From contig JAFXCT010000086.1 of assembly GCA_017521365.1 (NCBI GenBank), forward strand, positions 1 to 37,428: a stretch of DNA of 37,428 nt, in the 5' to 3' direction. The translations under genes and the position numbers were made by a program. Below, piece after piece: positions 32,171-37,428 of the stretch (positions within the stretch are counted from its first letter, which is position 1; every line of letters begins with the position of its first letter). Source of the DNA: Clostridia bacterium (GTDB lineage Bacteria > Bacillota > Clostridia > Oscillospirales > Acutalibacteraceae). Under the pieces are notes generated by a model, which worked only from the letters and a program-made list of their open reading frames with translations, did no database searches and was not told the origin of the DNA.

Positions 32171-32186
32171 GTTAGCCTTTGCTAAC
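32171..32186. promoter_or_regulatory. Upstream DtxR-type iron box in the divergent gap
   Basis: GTTAGC-CTTT-GCTAAC, a perfect inverted repeat with the same core as the other two sites. It lies 44 bases upstream of the feoA -35 and 89 bases before the divergent gene at 32275. It could add to feoA control or control the divergent gene. Confidence 0.68.
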
Positions 32187-32274
32187 CCGTGGCGTTTGTG
32201 TATTTCGACCATTCGCTTGAAATTTCCCTTTACTTATGATATTGTTATATATATATTTATAAAAAGGTGATGCT

Positions 32275-33774
32275 ATGGAAAACTTTATTCACATAGGCTA
32301 CAACAATTTTTCGGGCAATACGGACAAAACAGATTTCCGTGACCCTGCAAAAATGGGAGCAGACTTCATTGTCTGCCACTTTGACCCGATAGGCAAAGCC
32401 CTCAAAGAGGAATGTGAATTTGCCGCAGGCGTTGCAAAGAAAATCAAAGATATGGGGCTGAATTTCGTTGCAAATTTCGAGTTTCCCAACTTTTCCGACC
32501 ACCGCCAAACCACGGACGGCTTTGACTGGTGCAACAATCCCGACGGCACTCACCGCCTCAACCTGCCCGAAGAATACGTAAAGGCAATTGCAAGCCACGG
32601 CAACCTTATCGGCATTATGCACGACGAAATGGAGCACGTGCTGATTAACACGAACCTTTCAATAACGCTGGACAAAAACGGCAGAAACCACCTGCCTATG
32701 TTTTTGCCGGGTGACACGAAGGACGTTGTTGAGCAGGGCGAAACCTGCAGCCAGCAGTTCGCCGAATATGCGGAGAATTTCCGAAAAATGGGTGCGCCCG
32801 TTTTTGTCGGCGAGCACGTTTTCCCCGTGCTTTACCACACCTTTGCAAGAAACGGCATCATCCCCAACTTCAAATCGCAGAAGGAAAGCTACAGCAACCT
32901 GCAGTTTGCAGTTGCGGCGGGTGCGGCGATGCAATACGGCACCGAGCTTTGGAGCTGTATTGACCTTTGGCACAAGCTCACCTACCCCGGCCACACGGCA
33001 GACGAAATGTACCACAACCTCGTGTTCTCCTACCTTACGGGTGTTGACAGGGTGTACGTAGAGGCCTCCAATCAATTCTATGACGGGGACAGGCTGACAG
33101 ATTACGGAAAAGCCTATAAAAAATTCATTGACAAATATAAAAACAAGCCACGCAATTACACCGTAAGGGATTACAAGCCCGAAATCGGCATTATCCGTTA
33201 CGACGACACCTACTGGGGTCAGGGCGACCCGATAGCGTGGCGCAAAATCCTTTTCGGCAACAAAAAAATAAAGCCCGACAAGCGGGCAAAGGAATGGGTG
33301 CGAGTTTTCCGCCTGATTACTCACGGCGAAACGAGCAAGCACGCCATTAACTGGAACAGAATTTCCCCGTGGTCACTTAAGCCTCACCGCTCGTTTGCCT
33401 CAATGAACGGCACAGCAGTTTTCGACGACAGAGTGGAAAAGGACAAGCTGACCTCGCTTAAGCTCTGCTTCCTTTGCGGTTATCATATAAGCGAAAAAAC
33501 GCTGAAAGCCGTGGGCGAGCTTGTAAAGGAAAACGGACTCACCGCCGTCACCTCAAAGCGCTTTGCACCCGCTCATATCAAGGCAAAAGGCAGCTTTACG
33601 AAGGTAAAAGACGGCAAGGGCTGTTGGATAATTACCAACCGCTTTGATTCCCTTAAGCTCAGAAAAGCCGTGTCGCAATTCCTCGGCAGCAAGGGCGAAA
33701 TGACCTACCGCTTCGGCAATGAAAAATTCACCCTTAAAATCTCCGAAAACGGCGAAGTATTTGAGATAATATAA
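32275..33774 (+). CDS. Unrecognised protein, possibly a TIM-barrel glycosidase-like fold
   Basis: I cannot assign a family to this 499-residue protein. It has no signal peptide or membrane segment. The first 300 residues alternate strand- and helix-like stretches with aromatic and acidic motifs (HIGYNNFSG, FDPIGKALKEE, FVANFEFPNFSD, GIMHDEMEHV, VFVGEHVFPV, ELWSCIDLWHKL), which suggests a TIM-barrel carbohydrate-active enzyme (inference). Glu in MHDEMEH and Glu in VGEHV are candidate catalytic acids. The C-terminal part (from LTSLKLCFLCGYHIS) looks like an alpha/beta domain and ends with a small beta-rich stretch. AAAGGTGATG sets the start. An iron box lies upstream. Confidence 0.6.
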   Translation: MENFIHIGYNNFSGNTDKTDFRDPAKMGADFIVCHFDPIGKALKEECEFAAGVAKKIKDMGLNFVANFEFPNFSDHRQTTDGFDWCNNPDGTHRLNLPEEYVKAIASHGNLIGIMHDEMEHVLINTNLSITLDKNGRNHLPMFLPGDTKDVVEQGETCSQQFAEYAENFRKMGAPVFVGEHVFPVLYHTFARNGIIPNFKSQKESYSNLQFAVAAGAAMQYGTELWSCIDLWHKLTYPGHTADEMYHNLVFSYLTGVDRVYVEASNQFYDGDRLTDYGKAYKKFIDKYKNKPRNYTVRDYKPEIGIIRYDDTYWGQGDPIAWRKILFGNKKIKPDKRAKEWVRVFRLITHGETSKHAINWNRISPWSLKPHRSFASMNGTAVFDDRVEKDKLTSLKLCFLCGYHISEKTLKAVGELVKENGLTAVTSKRFAPAHIKAKGSFTKVKDGKGCWIITNRFDSLKLRKAVSQFLGSKGEMTYRFGNEKFTLKISENGEVFEII

Positions 33775-33778
33775 CAAA

Positions 33779-33816
33779 AAGGACACTTTCCAAACGGAAG
33801 GTGTCCTTGCTTTTTT
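33779..33816. terminator. Bidirectional intrinsic terminator
   Basis: AAGGACACTTTCC and GGAAGGTGTCCTT form a 13-bp stem with a 4-nt loop. A T-run lies on the plus side, and AAAAA before the stem gives one on the minus strand. It sits between converging genes and its right end touches the cyclophilin stop codon. Confidence 0.85.
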
Positions 33817-34411
33817 AAAGTGTTTCGATAACGATTGTGTTGATTACAACGTCCTCAACGGGCTTGTCGCCGCGTGCAGTCTTAACGTTTGCAATGGCGT
33901 CAACAACGTCCATTCCCTCGTAAACCTGGCCGAAAACGGTGTGCTTATAGTCGAGCCACGGTGTACCGCCGACAGCCTTGTAATTTTCAACCGTTTCTGT
34001 GGGGAAGCCTCTGTCGGAAAGCTGCTCCATCTGCTCAACAAGGTCACGGCTGACCTCGTCTGCCTGAACGATAAAGAACTGGCTGCCGTTTGTGCCGGGG
34101 CCAGCATTTGCCATTGAAAGAGCACCGCGCAGGTTGTGAAGGTCTGTGCAGAACTCATCCTCAAACGTGCTGCCCCAGATGCTCTGTCCGCCGCAGCCCG
34201 TACCTGTCGGGTCGCCGCCCTGAATCATAAAATCGTTGATTACACGGTGGAAAATAAGGCCGTCATAATAGCCGTTCTTTGCGTGTGTTGTAAAATTCTC
34301 AACCGTCTTGGGTGCCGCCTCGGGGAAAAGGCGGATTTTAATATCGCCCATAGAGGTCTGCATTGTTGCTACGGTTTCGCCCGTAACGGGCTTTGCAAGC
34401 TGTGAAAGCAT
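33815..34411 (-). CDS. Peptidyl-prolyl cis-trans isomerase, cyclophilin type
   Basis: Catalyses proline isomerisation in protein folding. The 198-residue protein holds one cyclophilin domain: [41 protein letters not shown] with the catalytic Arg in FHRV, and [17 protein letters not shown] with the conserved Gln-Phe-Phe. An insertion of about 35 residues ([30 protein letters not shown]) comes before the final [17 protein letters not shown]. Such insertions are common in clostridial members. There is no signal peptide, so the protein is cytoplasmic. The start is ATG 34411 with AAGGAGA upstream. It appears to be transcribed alone. Confidence 0.94.
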   Translation of the reverse strand: MLSQLAKPVTGETVATMQTSMGDIKIRLFPEAAPKTVENFTTHAKNGYYDGLIFHRVINDFMIQGGDPTGTGCGGQSIWGSTFEDEFCTDLHNLRGALSMANAGPGTNGSQFFIVQADEVSRDLVEQMEQLSDRGFPTETVENYKAVGGTPWLDYKHTVFGQVYEGMDVVDAIANVKTARGDKPVEDVVINTIVIETL

Positions 34412-34533
34412 CAGATAATTATCTCCTTATTTTTTATTGAAACGGGTAGCTCTGAAAAATCAAAGTGCACACAAGATTTGTGCGGTGATTTTGCAGAGAT
34501 GCCCCTACTACGCTGTAACAACTAAAACTTCAC

Positions 34534-34603
34534 TGTAGGGGCGGCTATCAGCCGCCAGCAAACCGAGCAATATCAGCACGGGCGGATAATATCCGCCCCT
34601 ACA
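34534..34603. repeat. Small inverted-repeat element with TGTAGGGGCGG ends
   Basis: 70 bp. Perfect 11-bp inverted ends (TGTAGGGGCGG, CCGCCCCTACA), each arm folding on itself (GGCGGCTATCAGCCGCC; GGGCGGATAATATCCGCCC). The 9-nt box AACTTCACT of the 29.3-kb array occurs directly before it (34526-34534). The rest of the 34412-34634 gap shows no gene. Confidence 0.8.
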
Positions 34604-34634
34604 AAAGTCAACTTTAAGATGTTACAATGTACTA

Positions 34635-35144
34635 CTATTTTACTGCATCAAATGCGTTGTAAGTGTAGAAGGTCATTCGGAAGTTTACGTCGTCGGCAAG
34701 GTCGTTCTTTTCGTAGTATTCATCGCCGAACCAAAAGGTTGCAACGTAAAGGCCCTTTCTGCTTCCTGCCCAGGAGGAATTGAAGCTGTCCTCTCCGAGC
34801 GTTTCGGGCAGTCTGTCCTCAGTCTTCACAAGGCCGAGACCGCTCGGGTCGTAAATTTCAAAGCCTGCCTTTTCAAGCTCAAGAATATACGCTCTGTATT
34901 CCTCGTAGCTCATATCCTTAACGGCAAACTCGTAAATATAGCCCTGCTCGTTCTTCCTTTCAGTATAAAGGTCAACACGGTCAACAGGGCCGGGAACATC
35001 GCCGAAAAGAAGGTTGTCGGGCCAATCGAAGCCGGGAGCCTTTTTCGTGCTTTCCGTAGCCTCAATGTCGGGTGTATCGTCACCGCAGGCGGCAAAGCAG
35101 AAAACCATTGAAAATGCGAGCAGCGCACAAAGTAATTTTTTCAT
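34635..35144 (-). CDS. Lipoprotein of unknown function (DUF6591-like)
   Basis: 169 residues with a lipoprotein signal peptide ending FAAC (Cys20). The mature part starts with an acidic linker, then FDWPDNLLFGDVPGPV and YEFAVKDMSYEEYRAYILELEKAGFEI. This W-P-x-N opening plus a Y-x-x-Y helix resembles DUF6591-type lipoproteins of clostridia as I recall them. The function is unknown and the protein is likely surface exposed. It is a single gene with its own good promoter and a start at ATG 35144. Confidence 0.78.
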   Translation of the reverse strand: MKKLLCALLAFSMVFCFAACGDDTPDIEATESTKKAPGFDWPDNLLFGDVPGPVDRVDLYTERKNEQGYIYEFAVKDMSYEEYRAYILELEKAGFEIYDPSGLGLVKTEDRLPETLGEDSFNSSWAGSRKGLYVATFWFGDEYYEKNDLADDVNFRMTFYTYNAFDAVK

Positions 35145-35178
35145 TTTATTATCCGTCCTTAAAAAGATTACTCGTTAT

Positions 35179-35207
35179 ATTATAATTGCTAATATGCATT
35201 TTTGCAA
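35179..35207 (-). promoter_or_regulatory. Promoter of the lipoprotein gene
   Basis: On the minus strand, TTGCAA (35202-35207), a 17-nt spacer and TATAAT (35179-35184), about 35 bases before the start codon, in an AT-rich gap. Confidence 0.7.
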
Positions 35208-35278
35208 GCAAAAGCCTGTTTTTTATAAAAGATTTTTTTAGCTTTTTAAATATTTTTTGTTTTATTTATAAAAAACAC

Positions 35279-35307
35279 TTGCAAATAACCGAAACATTGT
35301 TTATAAT
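35279..35307 (+). promoter_or_regulatory. Promoter of tRNA-Thr
   Basis: TTGCAA (35279-35284), a 17-nt spacer and TATAAT (35302-35307), ending 30 bases before the tRNA. Confidence 0.75.
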
Positions 35308-35337
35308 ATGTGAGTCGTTAATTTTAATAAGTTCTAT

Positions 35338-35412
35338 GCTGGTGTGGCTCAATGGCAGAGCAGCTCATTCGTAATGAGCAGGTTGCAGGTTCGATTCCCG
35401 TCACCAGCTCCA
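35338..35412 (+). tRNA. tRNA-Thr (anticodon CGT)
   Basis: A full cloverleaf can be drawn. The acceptor stem is GCTGGTG with CACCAGC (35338-35344, 35402-35408). The D-stem is GCTC/GAGC, the anticodon stem GCTCA/TGAGC with loop TTCGTAA (anticodon CGT at 35370-35372), and the T-loop is TTCGATT. The discriminator is T and CCA is encoded (35410-35412). It reads ACG codons. Confidence 0.97.
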
Positions 35413-35416
35413 AAGA

Positions 35417-35446
35417 AAATCCGTTCACGCAAGTGGGCGGATTTTT
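35417..35446 (+). terminator. Terminator after tRNA-Thr
   Basis: AAATCCG..CAC pairs with GTG..CGGATTT across a GCAA loop, followed by TT. It is placed 4 bases after the tRNA CCA end. Confidence 0.8.
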
Positions 35447-35448
35447 GT

Positions 35449-35477
35449 TTGTAAATAAAGTTTATATGTGATATACT
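35449..35477 (+). promoter_or_regulatory. Promoter of the orphan gene at 35506
   Basis: TTGTAA (35449-35454), a 17-nt spacer and TATACT (35472-35477). AAGGAGG follows, close to the ATG. Confidence 0.6.
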
Positions 35478-35505
35478 TATTTTAAAAATTACGCAAGGAG
35501 GACCT

Positions 35506-36297
35506 ATGGTGATTTACCGTACAGACTGTTTTAATGAAAGCGGAATAAATCCTTTTACCAATAACGAATATGATGATTCGTGGGTAATATTCATCCTCAC
35601 CGACAGTACGGATTACAAGCAAACGGTCGGTGCAAAAAGCAGCTGTGCCTACACGGTAAAAACAAGCCGTGTATTGTGTGATAACTGGCGAGTGTCCGTT
35701 GGCGATTTTATAAGCTTTCATGAAGCGGTCGGCAAAAACATTATCCTTGTAATGACACAAAAAGAACTTGAAGCGGTAAAAAGTTATTATGGCAACCACA
35801 AATACAACGATGCATATCTGCGTGAAAACGAGCCTGTTATTTTAATACATAGTACCCCGATGAGTAACTGGCTGAAAATTAAAGATGATTGTATGCTCAA
35901 AAGTTTCAATTTGCTCAATTCAAACAAGACAGATATTGTTCATCCGATAGGAAGGAGTCTGGGTGATCCTGCAGACTTTAGCGATTACATAATGTTTGGT
36001 ACAGGTATTACAGGCGAACTTGTTGTCAGTTCAAAACAGCAGGGCAAAATTGTTATGGACCCAAATGCAGAATATCTTACGGGGGCAAGACTGTATTTTG
36101 ATGCACGCAAAATGGCTCAAGACGGCTTGATAATCCGCGACGGATGCCACATAAAGGTGAAGGACAAGCTGCCTCTTTCTCCTTACTTGATTTGGACTGC
36201 TACTTGGGAAAATATCGGTTTGCCGAGTCCGATTTCCACACCCTCTGCTTTTGCGGAGCTTGCGGATGAAGTATTTAGAAGTAATTTTACCGCATAA
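35506..36297 (+). CDS. Orphan protein, possibly ADP-ribosyltransferase-like fold
   Basis: I cannot assign a family with confidence to this 263-residue protein. The N-terminal 100 residues look like a small alpha/beta domain (WVIFILTDSTDYKQTVGAKSSC). The C-terminal part begins PVILIHSTPMSNWLKIKDDCMLKS and includes GARLYFDARKMAQDGLIIRDGCHIKV and SPYLIWTATWENIG. A His-x-Thr opening followed by a helix and a late strand is reminiscent of KptA/DarT-like ADP-ribosyltransferase folds, but this is a guess. The gene is visibly more AT-rich and uses more A/T-ending codons than its neighbours, so horizontal gain is plausible. It stands alone behind the tRNA, with its own promoter and a strong AAGGAGG site. 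Confidence 0.55.
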   Translation: MVIYRTDCFNESGINPFTNNEYDDSWVIFILTDSTDYKQTVGAKSSCAYTVKTSRVLCDNWRVSVGDFISFHEAVGKNIILVMTQKELEAVKSYYGNHKYNDAYLRENEPVILIHSTPMSNWLKIKDDCMLKSFNLLNSNKTDIVHPIGRSLGDPADFSDYIMFGTGITGELVVSSKQQGKIVMDPNAEYLTGARLYFDARKMAQDGLIIRDGCHIKVKDKLPLSPYLIWTATWENIGLPSPISTPSAFAELADEVFRSNFTA

Positions 36298-36392
36298 AAG
36301 CATAGTATCCAAATTTTCGCATAGAATTATGTCACTGTGCACAAAAAATTTTTTTGAATAGTAAAATATTTGTTAAATGCGGGTTGTTATTA

Positions 36393-36422
36393 TTGACAAG
36401 TATTATAATATTTTGTTAAAAT
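36393..36422 (+). promoter_or_regulatory. Promoter of the SCP-2-like gene
   Basis: TTGACA (36393-36398), an 18-nt spacer and TAAAAT (36417-36422), in an AT-rich tract. The transcript would start just before the structured leader. Confidence 0.7.
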
Positions 36423-36435
36423 AAGGTGATTTAAT

Positions 36436-36477
36436 ATAGGCGCAGTGCCTGCGGGCAAATTCAAGTTTCTCGCCTAT
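36436..36477 (+). promoter_or_regulatory. Structured 5' leader of the SCP-2-like gene
   Basis: ATAGGCG (36436-36442) pairs with CGCCTAT (36471-36477), enclosing a second small hairpin TGCC-TGCG-GGCA (36446-36457) and an unpaired AATTCAAGTTTCT. The outer stem ends 4 bases before the GGAGG at 36482-36486. A translational control element is possible, but no known riboswitch class was recognised. Confidence 0.5.
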
Positions 36478-36494
36478 CTAAGGAGGAATGTGCT

Positions 36495-37271
36495 TTGACA
36501 GATCATATCACATTGACAGACTCAAAGACAATGGCCTACATCAATATGTACGCTGTTCTCGGTACGCTTGAAAACCTTTGCGAAATCGACCCCGTCGCTT
36601 CCGCAATCCTTTCAAACCAGAAGCCCATTTCGGTTGGCTTCGACGTTGCCGACGGCCCCAAGGCCACACTTTATTTCAAAAACGGCCGCTGCCGCATGGA
36701 GCAGGGCTGCACAGACTGTGACGTTAAGCTTCCGTTTAGCTCCTGCGAAAAGTTCAACGGTCTTATCGACGGCACGGTAACACCCATCCCCTCAAAGGGC
36801 TTCCAGCACATCAAGTTCCTGCTCAAGGTTTTCACACCCTTGACGGACAGACTTTCCGCCCTTATGCGTCCCGACCCGAAGGACCTTGAGGACAGAGAGT
36901 TTTTCGAGACCAGCACAAAGCTGATGTTCTACACAATTGCCGTTGCTCTTGCACAGATTGCAAACAACGACCAGATCGGTAAGTTCTCCGCTCACCTTAT
37001 TCCTGACGGTGAAATCGCCTTCGGAATCAAGGACAGCGTTGCGGCTACCATCCGAGTTAAGGACCACCGCCTTGTCACAATCAAGAAGGCAAGCGAAAAT
37101 CCCCGTGCCGCTATGGAATTTGCAGACCTCGACCTGGCACGTGACCTTTTCGACGGCAAGGTAAACGCTGTCGCCTGCATCGGTGAAGGTACAATCACGA
37201 TGAAGGGTATGATCAATATGATCGACAACCTTAACAGAATACTCGACAGAGTAGCTCTGTACTTAGCATAA
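36495..37271 (+). CDS. SCP-2 sterol-transfer-domain-like protein
   Basis: A 258-residue protein whose middle and C-terminal parts read like an SCP-2 lipid-binding fold: ISVGFDVADGPKATLYFKNGRCRM, DVKLPFSSCEKFNGLIDGT, and late AMEFADLDLARDLFDGKVNAVACIGEGTITMKGMINMIDNLNRIL. The domain binds hydrophobic ligands in other proteins; no ligand is known for this bacterial type. The start is TTG 36495, 8 bases after GGAGG; the nearby ATG 36488 is in another frame. The next gene, 15 bases on, encodes a class III aminotransferase, so the pair is likely an operon. Confidence 0.75.
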   Translation: MTDHITLTDSKTMAYINMYAVLGTLENLCEIDPVASAILSNQKPISVGFDVADGPKATLYFKNGRCRMEQGCTDCDVKLPFSSCEKFNGLIDGTVTPIPSKGFQHIKFLLKVFTPLTDRLSALMRPDPKDLEDREFFETSTKLMFYTIAVALAQIANNDQIGKFSAHLIPDGEIAFGIKDSVAATIRVKDHRLVTIKKASENPRAAMEFADLDLARDLFDGKVNAVACIGEGTITMKGMINMIDNLNRILDRVALYLA

Positions 37272-37286
37272 CGGAGGTACACGACA

Positions 37287-37428
37287 ATGAGTTTTCCCAT
37301 TTATGAACATAAAGTAAGCCGTGAGCTCTTCGACAGAGCAACAAAGGTAATCCCCTCAGGTGTTTACGGCCACCTCGGCCCGGCAGAGGGTAACTTCATC
37401 CCCGTTTGCGATTGGCCGCTTTTCGGCG
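37287..37428 (+). CDS. Class III aminotransferase, N-terminal fragment (cut by window end)
   Basis: 47 codons are visible. SRELFDRATKVIPSGVYGHLGP resembles the N-terminus of PLP-dependent class III aminotransferases, particularly the glutamate-1-semialdehyde aminomutase-like branch (LFERAxxVIPGGV...). GGAGG precedes the ATG by 10 bases. The cofactor lysine and the rest of the protein are outside the window, so substrate and exact subfamily cannot be judged. Confidence 0.75.
   Translation, partial: MSFPIYEHKVSRELFDRATKVIPSGVYGHLGPAEGNFIPVCDWPLFG

Noticed and set aside
35338-36494. Integrated element in tRNA-Thr with an attachment site
   Set aside because: I found no downstream copy of the tRNA 3' end and no integrase gene; only the AT-rich orphan gene lies nearby.

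Overview
The window reads as chromosomal DNA of a low-to-moderate GC Gram-positive anaerobe of the class Clostridia, most likely a gut member of the Oscillospiraceae/Ruminococcaceae (inference). The grounds are the rpmH-rnpA-yidD-yidC-jag order, a type III glutamine synthetase, an AbrB-type regulator, a clostridial [FeFe]-hydrogenase-like signalling cluster, FeoA/FeoB with a Cys-rich partner, lipoprotein signal peptides, frequent TTG starts and plant-glycan hydrolases. No phage genes, transposases, CRISPR arrays or rRNA genes were seen. Gene density is high, and no gene-free stretch exceeds about 300 bases.

Layout. 1-2205 (+): 3' part of glutamine synthetase III, then a ketopantoate reductase-like gene. 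2253-3979 (-): a RadC-like protein and a membrane-anchored protein with a repetitive stalk. 4143-7000 (+): the rpmH-rnpA-yidD-yidC-jag operon behind a strong promoter. 7087-8860 (-): YlmH-like S4 protein, AbrB-like regulator and a cytidylate-kinase-like protein. 9001-14546 (+): a compact D-allose operon (alsA, alsC, alsE, alsK, alsB, rpiB) giving uptake, phosphorylation, isomerisation and epimerisation to fructose 6-phosphate. 14597-21686: a divergent carbohydrate region with a large GH106-like hydrolase (-) opposite a polyprenyl-phosphate-type glycosyltransferase, a GH127 beta-L-arabinofuranosidase and a GNAT-like protein (+). 21698-23769 (+): recF, a family 4 uracil-DNA glycosylase and a DUF559 nuclease-like protein. 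23973-24818 (+): a ZnuB-like metal permease without its partners. 25067-29295 (+): DRTGG protein, RsbW-like ATPase, divergent [FeFe]-hydrogenase-like protein, second DRTGG protein, PHP phosphoesterase and a lipoprotein. 29540-32052 (-): feoA, feoB and a small Cys-rich protein, with DtxR-type iron boxes. 32275-37428: an unrecognised large protein, a cyclophilin, a lipoprotein, tRNA-Thr(CGT), an AT-rich orphan gene, an SCP-2-like gene with a structured leader, and the start of a class III aminotransferase.

The most interesting material is of two kinds. First, the 25-28 kb operon looks like a sensing or signalling device built on a hydrogenase-like protein. It keeps the four H-cluster cysteines but lacks the proton-relay cysteine, and it sits among an anti-sigma-type ATPase, two DRTGG proteins and a PHP enzyme. 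Second, the intergenic spaces carry several families of small structured repeats with a shared design: short constant boxes alternating with tiny hairpins whose sequence varies while the pairing is kept. Two are arrays of 9-nt boxes (7.0 kb and 29.3 kb). Others are MITE-like inverted repeats (20.6, 23.8, 24.9, 25.9 and 34.5 kb), and one pair shows an apparent compensatory base change.

All functional calls come from reading motifs and recalling protein families; no database search was run.
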